Below are positions 40,943 through 52,441 of a stretch of 64,000 nt of DNA, in pieces; positions within the stretch are counted from its first letter, which is position 1, and every line of letters begins with the position of its first letter. Position numbers and translations under genes: made by a program. The stretch is from Zonotrichia leucophrys gambelii (taxonomy: Eukaryota; Chordata; Aves; Passeriformes; Passerellidae), in contig NC_088171.1 in NCBI RefSeq assembly GCF_028769735.1, positions 71,813,216-71,877,215 on the forward strand, in the 5' to 3' direction. The notes below the pieces were generated by a model. It saw only the letters and a program-made list of their open reading frames with translations. It was not told the DNA's origin and made no database searches.

Positions 40943-43864
40943 TTTTATCCTTTATCAGACTGAAGAAATTTTATCTTCCTACTCCTAGATGTTCTGAAGG
41001 AAGACTCATTCTCAAAATATGCCTTCTGGATCAGATTTCTACAGATAATCCAGTAATTGCCACCACTTTTAAAAAAACAACCCAGGCAAGTAAGAACTCT
41101 AGGGAAAAGAAAAGTTATTTTATGTAAAAGGTCTGTGTTATAACTTCTCTGGGAGAAGTAGGACCTGAAATGAATTTTTCTCAGCTTTCAAAGACATATA
41201 CTTCTTTCAAGGTCCATCAGCTTTGCTGCACTATCTGGTGGCTATATGTGTTGGCGGCACACAATCCATCCTCCGGAGGATTTTCTTACAAACAGAAGAG
41301 CATTCATGGTATCTTGTGCTACAGTCAGTAAAAGAAGGAACTTGACAAAGCAGATTATTGATTAGGATGGTCATCTGGAAAGGAAGGTTTGTGGCTGAAA
41401 TTTCTGCTCAGAAGAGCAGTAATTTAATCAATGAGTATGTCAAGTAATAGGGAAGATATGGATAGGGCTGGAATGGGGTTTTCCCTCTTTCTCCTTACAG
41501 ATCTTGCTGAAACTAGAACTCTAAACTTTTGACTTTTAAACAAGTCAAACTAAATTTGTATCTACTGGACTAATTCTCTATAGACTAAAAGGTTTAAACC
41601 TTGGGATCCAAGATCGCTTGGTCTTCCTATCTACATATCTCTGGAGATGGCTGCCAGGACTACTAAAGTATTAACATAAATGACGTTCATGTTGCAAATA
41701 TACATAACATACACTTTCATGAGCTACACTGAGGTAAAATGAAACAAGTGGTTTGAAAGACTGAAGATCTCCTCAGATTTGTGAAGTTCTAAGACCTATG
41801 AAATCTCTTTATCGCCAAGGAAACAAAAAAAATTATTCTATTGTTGCTTATTTCTAGAATAGTAGGGAGAATTTCAGAAGAAATCCTACTTTTAGCTGAA
41901 CATATGGTCCAGTTATACAGTTTATACCATAATGAAACACAAATAGAAATGCTTGTGTGACACTTTTAAGAGCAAACTGGCTTGAAAACTTTGAGCGCAG
42001 CATTTTATTGATTGAAAGACACAATGAGTTCTAGCATCCCTCTGCATTGCCAGTGGATAATTATGATTATTATGAGGGGCATGCTTTGACAGAGAAGTGG
42101 AATAAGTCTCTGTTTTCTATAGCTCTGAAAGACTACTTCCCTCTAGAGGTCATATGTGGAAGCGCAAAACAATTTTATATTACAATTTTCATCTTGCCTT
42201 TAAATAATAAATTAAAATTAATATGAATTATACCTTTTACTATCCAATATAATTAAGAGGAAACAACATCCCAAGATGTAAGAAGTACTCCAAGTACAAT
42301 AATTCATATAGCCAAGTATATCCATTTTAAAGTCACTGGAATAAATCCTTAAAAAACTAGGTGCAGAGAAAACACACTTTGCCAAAGTTTCAGGCAGAAC
42401 TCCACAGATCATTATCCACTATTGCAAGAGCATTAAAAAAGTGACTTGTGAGAGCTGAAATCGTGCATATATTATTTCCAAATTACAGACTGTCAATTCC
42501 ATTGCTTCCAGGAAAAAAAAAAGAGAAGAAAAGAATAAGAGAAAAAATGTGTTAATCTTATGAAGTCAGGTTTTCTCAAATGATTTTCACTGAATAAGCA
42601 GAACTGTTAAATATTGTAATTTGAACATTTTAAAGTGTGTCCCTACACATAGTTTAACATACAGCATATTCCACATACATCTTTATCCATTTTCTCACAG
42701 GTTGTACTTTAAAGCACACACTTATGGAATAGGAAGTGCTAATTGACTGCTTTCTCAAATTACTCTTAAATAGAGGAGGTTTTGATAGAATATCCACAAA
42801 TTTTAAAAGCTATCCAGATGTCAAACACCAGAAACTGCACCTTGTGCTCCCTAACCATCTGTAAAAGACTGAGAGAGCAGGGTGGAAACCCTTTCATCTG
42901 CCACACATATCTCTTGCCACTTGTGTAAATGGTGCAACTCTTTGAGAAGTGAGAAGTTTAGCATCTACAGCTGGAGCAATCTCTGGAGGAATAGACACAG
43001 TTTTGTCATCTTGCCTTTCTTTTCTGATTCAGAGCCATTTTGTCAATTATGCAGCTGTGGGTTTCTTCCTACTTTTATAGTGTGACTGTAAGGGACCTAG
43101 GTTTTTTCTTCCCATTCTTTTTTAAGCTTTGTTTCCAGTTCTTTCCACACAGCCTTTGCCCAGAGCCATATCCTTTCCAAAGCTGTTGAGTTTAATGTCT
43201 CCCTCACCCTGTGCTTCTTACCTATGTGAATTCCACTCGGCTTTTTTCCTCCATTTTATATTCCCTGCATACAAAATTGTCCCACTGAATTTGATTGTGA
43301 TTTGGCCATGTATCTTCTCTGCCAGCCATGAGATCTTTGCTGGGAGTGAGAGGGTATCCAGATGATGCCCTTGATGGAGCCAACAGTGTTTAGGCCTACA
43401 ATTTTAACAAAGAACAAGCACTGCCTTTTAATCTAAGAGCTTCTTTTGCATTTGCATTGCTCATTTGAACTTCCTGGAGCACCTGCTCCTAAGTCCATGA
43501 AATCTCCTGCCAATTGCTTTCCCCAATGTCCAATCTTGTTTCTTGAAACTCTCCCTTGCACATTACCAAAGTCCTTTGTCCTTCTGCAAATATATGCTGT
43601 TTATTTTCAATTTTTCTTGATATCTGAGAGGAAAAGATTCATATAGGGATAGAGAGGCAACCATTTCTGAACAGAATTTCTCCCTAAGGATAAAGCTAGA
43701 TATTAGAGATGATTAGGTAAACTCTCTCGTTGCTTAAAATTACTTCCCCTTCTGTCAGATATTCATGGATAAAGGTAGGAAACACAGATTTATTTAAACA
43801 GAATGATTCCCCTAATTCAATTTGTATATAGAAATTTCATTTCAGTTTCCTCAGCAAAAAAGGA

Positions 43865-43894
43865 AATCCACCTTGAGGCTTCTCAAGGTGGATT
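43865..43894. repeat. Perfect 13-bp hairpin
   Basis: AATCCACCTTGAG (43865-43877), a 4-nt loop GCTT, then the exact reverse complement (43882-43894). Too short for a typical pre-miRNA; no T run or promoter nearby. Confidence 0.85.
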
Positions 43895-44809
43895 CAGTTA
43901 ATTCATGTAGATTCAAGACCTCTCTTCTACAACATATTTTTGTGCCTATCTTTCAGTTTGGTGTTTGTTCTGAAGAGTCCTTTGACAAAAAATTACTCCT
44001 GAAGCATAGCACCTTGCATATCTACCTACACTTTTTTGTCATATTGCAGTCTAGACTCCAAGGTCCTGTCTGTATTCTTTTTTCCTGGGGACTATCCTTA
44101 CTTCTTTCTACTCTCATCTAAAAGGCAGGAAATCTCACCTTCCTACTTTCAGTGATCTCCTTACATGATTTATTGCTGACCAAAGTGTTTTCATTAAAAC
44201 CATGCATAGTAACACTTTCACAGTCTAAAATATATATGGAAAGGCCAAGAATATGCTGCCAAAAGCATTTTAACAGTCATTTAAATAGCATCACTAAACA
44301 AACCTTGAAGTAAAAGCAAACTGTACAAATATAAATTCTACAGAAAACCTTGCCAAAAACAGCGCTGGTTTGCTGTACTTCCACCTGCATGGGAAATTCT
44401 GTTCTGTTTTGAAATTTTGGCCTCAGGCCTCACAGGATGAGGCTAGAATATCCCCAGCAAGTGGTAGAGGAGGGAGCATGCTCAGTGGTGGCAATACAAA
44501 ATAATTTTCTGAGTCTACTAAGCAAAGAGTTTTTCAGCAAACTATAATTCAGCAGTACCTAAGCAAATTATGAAGGAACAAATGAACACCTTGATAAGCA
44601 TGCAAAATTTGATTCTGAAATGCATGTGTGTATTAAAGCTTTTCAGGGAAGTAGGTGTGACAGCTCATCATGGATATTATGAGTTATGCTAATATTACTG
44701 TCAAAAACAAACCAAAAGCCCTACAACGGAACTGTTCAGAAACCATGAAAAAACCCCTCAAACCTAATAGTCACATGTGGAGAGATAAAATGTAAGAAAA
44801 CAAAGATAG

Positions 44810-45063
44810 TGCAGAAGGTAGTCTCACACCTGAGGAGTTGCAGTTGTACTAATCACCAAAGATTAGGAACAGGCCTGCCCTTAACAGGCCACAACTATGT
44901 CCAATAGTGATGAGTGCTACAAAAGAGTGGGGTGGCTGGGTAAGGAGAGAGTTGGAGTTTGTTGGCTGTGCTGTGAGGAGCTGTCCATGAGAAATCACTC
45001 AGAAGGTATGGAACTTTTGCAATAAGATGTCAACAGTTACAGTTCAATAAAATTGTTGTTTCA
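44810..45063 (+). mobile_element. Candidate short solo LTR
   Basis: A 254-bp segment that starts TG and ends CA and is flanked by ATAG on both sides (44806-44809, 45064-45067). It has promoter-like architecture in LTR order: a CCAAT box (44901-44905), a TATA-like TACAAAAG (44918-44925) and AATAAA (45046-45051) followed by a G/T-rich GTTGTTT just before the end. It also holds a GGCCTG/CAGGCC inverted repeat (44872-44890). The body recalls avian ERV LTRs with a TACAAAAGAGTGGGG block. A 4-bp duplication would fit a class I element, but such a short match can arise by chance, so boundaries and class are tentative. Confidence 0.5.
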
Positions 45064-45067
45064 ATAG

Positions 45068-48000
45068 TTTGCTTTTTTTTTCATGGGCAGCTGCAGACTT
45101 TGCCACCTGTGCCATCTGCAATAATCTTGCTTTAGACTGTCACATCTATGAATGTGCATCCATGACCCAGATCAATTATAGTTCACTAGAGCCTGATACA
45201 TAAACTTGCTGACTGAAACATGGCAACTTCAACTGGCAACACTTAAAGCTTTTAGTTAATAAGCAGCATGAATCATACCTAAATTTATGCAATTCTCTCC
45301 AGGTCCCAGGATGCATTCTCATGAAATTTGAGATGCAAGATGTGTTGCATCGTACTGAGTCCTCAGTGAAGGGAGCTGGCTTTCTTTACACTGAGTACCC
45401 TGAAAAGCAATGGTGACAAAACTACTCTGAATAAAAATCAGCACTTATTAGATAAACCATAGGCAACTAATGCCTTGAGGCAATGCCTAGTAGTATTTTT
45501 TCACCTCTCTTCTGCCTTTCCTACAATGTATACTATAAGAATTCTCTTTATTTAACTTACTACATATGTTGCTAATTAGAAGCTGCTCTTCAGCCAACTG
45601 AAAAGGTTGAAACAGATTTTCCAGTTAGTTACATACAATTAGGTGAGTCAAAGAGAAAGGCAGACACTCATTTCCTTCTGCTTCCTTTAGATTTTCAGAA
45701 CTATGTTGATTCAGTTCTCAGAAAAAGAAAATGAGGCACAGACAGAAGGTTACCCATTGTTTTGTTCCTCCTAGGGATCATCTTTGGTACCAAGGACACT
45801 AAGAAGGAGAAGGTATTCCTGATATGGCACTACTGTTTCATGGGCCATGCCACTATAAAAGCAAGAATGTTTCCTAACTGATTACTGGTAGTACATCTTT
45901 CCAATTGCAGAGCTGAAAACAGAATTGATGACAGCGGGGATGATTTAAATAAGCTTTTGCCACAGCTTACAGAGAAAAAGTTGGCAAGGAATTATTTGAA
46001 GTGTAGAAGGCTGAACTCAATCAGACAGTTTCCTTTGTTTGCCATTTGCTTTGACAGCTGTAGTTCAGATTTCTGCTTTGTGTTGCTCATTATGTTTGTT
46101 TGTCCTACTTTGCTGTCATTAATACCTTTATGATCCAAAAAGACTGACTCAGTTATTGGCATTTTTTCCATATATAAAAAACAAACATTTGTTTTTGAAA
46201 CAAAAAAAAACTCCAGTCAGACTTTCATCCCACTTCCTTAGAAAGGTCCATATGGAAATAGGTATTACTTTTCCATAAGTAATCTGCTCTGCATCTATCA
46301 TGATATATCTGAAATAAAAACAAACTATGCTCTTGCTGGAGGTCCAGTAGCCTGACTGCTGAAAATGCAAGTAGTGAGGAATAGTTTTTGTTTGGTTGGT
46401 TTTGTTTTTGTGTTTTGTTATAATGTGTGGGTTTTTTTAAACTGTGCTTACATAGCAAGGTAATTGAAATTCATTGACTCTGTCCCCAAGTGAGTCCTGA
46501 CACATCAAAATGAAATTTATGTGTATGATCTTTCACAGGGAATCATGACACACAGTAGCTGGTGTCCTAGTCTGAATGACTAGTGATCAGAAATACAGTA
46601 TATGAAGATAAGTGAACATGAGCACCAAGACTACTACTGCCAGCTTGCTCTGAAGTCAAAGGTACAGCTAAGTCACACAAGTGCACTAAAGCAGCAGAAA
46701 TCTCCTTGGTGGATGTTTTCTGAGTCCTCTCTGGGATGCTCTGCTCAATAAGTCTTTATGGTGTTTTCACAAGTAATTCTTAAGCTCTTGGCCATCACTT
46801 CTCTCCCTACTGGTTGGTTTTCCCATAAAATCAACTCTCTGTCCTTGATTTCTTCTAACTCATTCCTATTCCATGAGACCTTTGCTAAAGGTTGGACAAA
46901 CAGCCTACATAATAAAATTACAAGATGTCCAAGCTGGGGGGACCTAAACCTTCCAAGAACTGTTTTGATTTTACTTACTTTTTACAAGGCACTGGGATTT
47001 CAGTGTGCTGTTTTTCTTGGTCTCAGTTCTCTTGTACTGGTTTGTCACTTAAACATTTTATGGAGTAGTTTAGATGCAATTTGAGTCAAAATTTTCCCCT
47101 GCCCAGAGTTACCCAATTTATAAAAACCCCCCAAACAGCTGTGATGAAGAAATGCATGAAAGTCAAGACAATGTTTCAGATTTGGACACAGGGTTTGGTC
47201 TTCCTCTCTCTCTTGCTTGGTGTCTTTCATGTCAATGTATGAAAAATGGACATTCACAACACAGAATGGAATAGCAAAGAAATTAATTGTATATTGTGAT
47301 TTAATTCCACTGATGTAAATTGCCATATGTTTGACCTTTCTTTTATTGACAGAATAGTATTTAACCTTAAATTCTTCAATTATTTTAACAACTTAAAATG
47401 GTTTGGTTTTCCAGATTTAATAAAATAAGTAGTTTTCTTCTAAGAAAATACAGTGAGATGACCTAATGCTATAATTACACATAAAACAAGTATAATAAAA
47501 AATACTGCTCGAGTTTTATTAATTCAGCTATGAAAGGAATTAAGGATGCATGAAAAGCTACTTAAAAAATTCATTTTAATCTTGGCATCCTCTCTGAGTG
47601 AAAATAGCTCACCTTCACTATATGAGATGAAAATTCAACTTTGGCTTGTTTTGGAGTTTTTGTTGAAACCTGAAGTTGGAGCCAGGATCCCTAAGAGGAG
47701 TAATGGATGTTTTAAAAATTTCAGTCATAACAAGGAGAGAGAGCACCTAATTTTAAACTTCCACAGGATATTGTGGCTTTGTAGGTTTAACAGGAACACT
47801 ACAGCTTACTTTGGGAAGGCTGGAAATGGAGAAATAAGAGAGAGTGAGCTACATGTAATAGCCAAGACAAATTGTGCATATGTACAGTGCCACAGAAACA
47901 GAGCTGAGACCAACACTTCTGTACCTGTGAGAGAAAGGAATGATAAAGCAGTCTGCGAGGTGCAGAAGGCTATTTTCCTCTCTAAGCAAAATCACAAAAG

Positions 48001-51000
48001 GGGGAAAAAAATACTTTCCAACAGGACTTCAGGCATAAATTATATAGCTATACCACCTTGCTAAAAAGTTGTAGGAGGTGTCTAGACAGATCCTAATCTC
48101 CTTCTTAAAATGAGGTGTCGTAGATCTCGGTGGAGACCTCCACCTCTGACATAAAAGACTTTTGCTTAAGAGAAAGTGAGATGGCAAGTATTAATTGCCT
48201 CGGCCTACAGGGAACACAATATTATCTTGAACAGTAGACAATAGGGTATATCTCTTCAAATGAATGGATATGAACGCCTCTGTAGTGACTTCTCCCAGCT
48301 CATAAACTTAGCATCAATCAGCTTGAATTTCAGTAGGTATCCTTCATCCAAGCTGTCACCTCCATTATGCAGAGGGTAAAACTCCAAGTTGTGTAATGCA
48401 CACACTGCAGCAATCTCTCCTCATTACCCCTTCTTAAAGCACATCACAGGCATTGGCCAGGGCATGCCCCAGGGGAAGATACATCAGGATCCTATCTTAA
48501 GACTCTCCTTGGAACAAAACAGCAGTTGCTGGGCATGACCCAACAACATCACTGTAATATTAATTATCCTGCCTAGTCTAATTAAATGTCAAAATATGGT
48601 TGTGGTTATTAAGAGAAATATGACATTTTCCACAGTTAGGCCAATGAAATAACACACAGCAACAAGTGTTCAACAGGCTTAGTCTCTAGTCATGTCAGCT
48701 TTGAATATAGAAATACTATCTTCTCTAGTGAGTTGGTGTGGAAGCAAGAACTATCCCAATCCTCCAGAAATACCGACTCCTGCAAATCTAGCTCTCTCCT
48801 CTCAAAGGCAAATCTAGATTTAACTGAGAGAATCTTCACTTTGTCTTCTTTCTCCTGTTGCAGTCCTTCTAGTGGATATGAAACACTGGAAAATTACAAC
48901 AGCAACATTTTAAAGCCAATTTGCACAGACATAAATGGCTACTCCATGTTCAAAGGTAATTCATTTTGAACATCCAAAGTGATGCTGTCTGGACTTGAAA
49001 AGAAAAAATTCCTTTTCCATGCAATTTGAAGTTAAAGAGAAAAAAACAACCCCTAAAATGTCTGTTATTCCAGATGTGTAATCTGCTTGCATTTTAAAAT
49101 AAATAATTTGCTTTTTCAAAATTAAAAAAAGCTCTAGGCTTTTAATAGCTGTAGGCTATTAAAAGTCATCTGTAAAATCCCTTCAATCTAGATTCTATTA
49201 ATATAAGCAAATAAGTTTAAGAGGTTTATCTTTGCATGAAGGATGCACACTGCATGGCTCTCCCTAACTCAGCTCATCCTTGACACTACCCATGGGCTCT
49301 TGAATCTCTAGTCAATGGGGCAAGGCTGGTGAAGAAAGCTTCATTAGCTGCTTTGACTCTATGGCAGTTAATTACTCTGAAAGAGTTTATGTGTGGAAGA
49401 ACAGAACAGGGCAAACAGAGGACTCACTGTGGAGATTTTAATTCCAATATTATGCTTTTCTGGTGTTGTTTTGATTTCAAACTAAAATGACTGCAGTATC
49501 ATTTATGAGAAAATCAAGGGCATATCAGGATGGAGTGAATGAACATATGCATAATCAGAATCTGATCAATCTCACAGGGGTAAGTGCATAAAAACTGTCA
49601 AAATTTCTCTCCAGACCATGAGACATATTATATAATTTCATTATTTTTCTTAGCAGAGAAAATTCACAGGAGAGGATCAGATAAAAAAAAATCCAATATG
49701 AATTAGAAAAAAAAATCTATTAATGAGACAAGATCTCCAATAAGTGACACAATTAATTGCAATTGAAATAGATGTCACAGGGCAGCTTCTCACACTCTTA
49801 CAGACATAATGTAGAAGGGCTATGCTGAGTTTATGGTTGACTCATGGTCAAAGTGATATGCAACACATGCCTCTGGAGACAACATAACTTGTAGATAGTA
49901 CAGCTACAGGTAAAACTTGCCACATACATTATGTCTGAACACCAAAATTAATTGTGTCACTTACACTGTGTTACAGGCTGCCAATAGCCTTGTTATAATT
50001 ACCCTGTACAGCATTTCACTTAATCTTCCTGTCACTTGTAGAAGGTGACATCCACATAGCAGCAGGAATCCTCCTTCAAGAAATCATATAACAAAGCCAC
50101 CAGAAGCACAAATTTAAATGCTCAAGATAAGGGGAGGTGAAAAAAAGCTTGCTTGCTTCATGAATATCTATGATCTTTATATCACAAGAACTTACTTGAA
50201 CATTTTGGTGGACTGAATGGGTTAAACAAGGAACAGCTTCCTTGTTATTTATTATTAATGACATTTTGTACTGACTGCATATCTTGGCTAGAGATCCCTC
50301 AGCTTTCCTCTGCTAAAAAACCCATTAATTCAAGAAAACTTGAAAGCTCTCATTGTATGCAGAAAGAAAAATCAGGACATAAAATTAGAGGTTGTCATTC
50401 CAAGACATAAAAGTATCAAGCTTTGCTGCCTACTCCTTTCCTAACACCAGGTCCAGTGCTGGCACTGCTAGTCTGTGGGACAGACTGTGCCTGGCTAAAG
50501 AGCCTGCTCCCCAGGTGTAGTAATGAAGGTGAATCAGAGGTACAATGGGACGTGCTGGGTGTACCTAGTTATTCAGTGTCACCACTAACAATTATGGGCC
50601 ATCTTTGCCTGCCCTGGAACCAGATGTGAATTATTCTTGCTCTTCTAAAATGTCCTGAATCATCTCAGAGTCTGTTAACAGTTGACAGCCATATGCACCT
50701 TGTTTTCTAAGAAAACGTCTATCTGCACATGGCAGGTATTCTTCACCAGTTCTGCAGCTGGTGTCAGCTTTCTTAATACATAATTTACAGCTTCTACTAG
50801 ACTCTCTACAACTAAAAAAAACCCAAACCAAACCACAAGTGAAAAAAAAAACCCAGAACCAAAAGACAAGATTGGGAACAGAGAACCTGTCTATCTGTTC
50901 ATCAGCTCCCACTCCCAATACATTACCAACTCCCCTGCCAAGCACCCGTTTCATCTCAGACTACCACAGTGAGGCGGAAAAGTGATTTGATTAACATCAA

Positions 51001-51086
51001 AAAAGTTCTATGAGAGAGCCAGGAGCTGAAACTGTGTCCTCTGATTCCAAAATTAGTGCCTTGCCTACAGACACCCTTCTTTCTGG
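45068..51086. other. Gene-free interval
   Basis: AT-rich unique DNA. It contains a T/G-rich tract at about 46385-46437, a 172-codon open frame at 47546-48064 that resembles nothing I know, a weak candidate exon at 48864-48955 and a perfect 11-bp hairpin at 49139-49165. No supported gene. Confidence 0.5.
49139..49165. repeat. Perfect 11-bp hairpin
   Basis: CTTTTAATAGC, a 5-nt loop TGTAG, then its exact reverse complement GCTATTAAAAG. Isolated, in AT-rich sequence. Confidence 0.85.
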
Positions 51087-51838
51087 TGCATGTCCCTGCA
51101 CTTGATGGCATGCCATGCCTTTTAATGGCTTTGACTTTGGGGAAGATCTTTTTCTTTTTTTTTTATTTTCCCCTGCTATTCCAACATCTGTGAGGTTAGT
51201 TTAGGCCGATTTTGGTCCTTTGCACCTGATGTAATCCCTGTCCATTTTCTTGTAGTCACTAAATCTCCCAATTTTCTTTTTATTTTTCCCTTCAATTGCA
51301 TTTCCTTTGATGGTATCTCCATTCCAGAGTGGTTGTAAGTACTTTTCTGTTTTGGTCTTCAATGGGGATCAGTTTTGGTGAGCTTTTGTGCATGTCCCTG
51401 CACTTGATGGCATATGGCCTGCCATGCCTTTTGATGGCTTTGACTTTGGGGAACATTTTTTTTCTTTTTTTTTTTTTTAAGTATCCATGCCATGTCCCTC
51501 ATATCTTCTCCTTCAAGTTGTGTCTTCCTCTTTGATTTTTTCCCCTGCTTTTGCAACATCAGTGAGGTTAGGTTTGCTTGTTTGGGTCCTTTGCACTGCA
51601 GCTCATTTCCTCACAGACCATTTTCTGGAAGGCCCTAAATATCCGGATTTTCTGGGTTTTTCGGGAATTTTTCAATTGCATTTCATTTGATTCTGTCTCT
51701 TCCTTTCCAGAGTGTTTGGAAGCCTTTCTTTTCTGTTTTACAAGATATCGTTTCCCTTCCCGAAAGGAAATTTCATTTTCTTTCGGGAAGGGAAACAAAA
51801 TCTTGCGTTTTCAATGGGGATCAATTGGGCAAGCAAAA
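51087..51838. repeat. Diverged tandem duplication of a ~300-bp unit
   Basis: Unit 1 is about 51087-51387 and unit 2 about 51388-51838. Shared blocks occur in the same order: TGCATGTCCCTGCACTTGAT, GCTTTGACTTTGGGGAA, a T-rich tract, CCCCTGCT, GTGAGGTTAG, GGTCCTTTGCAC, CCATTTTCT, TTCAATTGCATTTC, TTTGAT, CCAGAGTG, CTTTTCTGTTTT and TCAATGGGGATCA. Unit 2 is about 150 bp longer. It has an extra ~55-bp segment (about 51481-51535) and a 65-nt palindrome (51741-51805). The unit is pyrimidine-rich on the plus strand and I do not recognise it as a known repeat. No coding frame spans both units. Confidence 0.85.
51741..51805. repeat. Near-perfect 65-nt hairpin inside unit 2
   Basis: Arms of 31 positions pair around a 3-nt loop (51772-51774). 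There are two mismatches (51747/51799 and 51749/51797) and one G-T wobble; the core GTTTCCCTTCCCGAAAG (51750-51766) pairs without error to 51780-51796. The structure is absent from the aligned place in unit 1 (about 51354). It is flanked by GTTTT on both sides (51735-51739 and 51807-51811), which could be an insertion duplication or chance in T-rich DNA. Confidence 0.9.
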
Positions 51839-52397
51839 GTAGAGAGGCATGTTTGGTACTAAATTTAAATTGTGACGTGGACTAAAAGCAACGTGCTCTC
51901 CTGACTTCATGCATAACAGTCAGCTTTTAGCAACTCTACAACTGAGACAGTAAATAACCTATTTTCCTATTGTTTCATCTGCAAGACATGATATTAATTT
52001 CCTGTCCTCCCTGGATCTAAAAGTGAGCTCTCTTGTCCATGTTCAAGGCAATCTTTCATAATCAATTAAAGGAAATACAGCATGTTCACAGTGTCTGGAA
52101 AAGAATTGTGTGGTAGCACATAAATCAGCAGGAAGGATCTCCCAGAACAACTTGTTAGCAACTGATGTGGCATTTGTAGGAAGATGTCTGTGACAGTGTT
52201 CTTTCTGAAAGCAAAATAACCACTATTTGCTAGAATTTTCTTCTCCCCTGCTAAGTAAAGCATCAATTAGATGAGCACCGTTTAGAGTTGCACAGTTCAA
52301 CATTTCTAATCCCTTGAAGGCTGCTCTTGTGCCTTCCCTGCATGCTTGCATAACAATTACAGGTTGCTTTTCAGCTTGAGCAATCATTTTCCTATTT

Positions 52398-52441
52398 AAA
52401 GAAAAAAAAAAAAAAAAAAAAACAAACCAAAAAAGCAAACC
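52398..52441. repeat. A-rich low-complexity tract
   Basis: A run of 21 A residues (52402-52422) followed by AC-rich sequence. No retrocopy recognised upstream. Confidence 0.85.

Larger units (their letters stand above)
39725..44805. other. Gene-free interval
   Basis: Mostly AT-rich unique DNA. A somewhat GC-richer patch at about 39930-40130 is unrecognised. Local structures: an exact tandem pair at 40901-40942, a 14-bp perfect palindrome at 41268-41281 and a 13-bp perfect hairpin at 43865-43894. The plus strand is pyrimidine-rich around 43100-43300. No gene supported. Confidence 0.5.

Noticed and set aside
51741..51805. Calling the hairpin a microRNA gene or a named transposon
   Set aside because: The 3-nt loop and nearly full pairing are atypical of animal pre-miRNAs, and no second copy exists in the window to support a mobile family. 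It is kept only as a structural observation.
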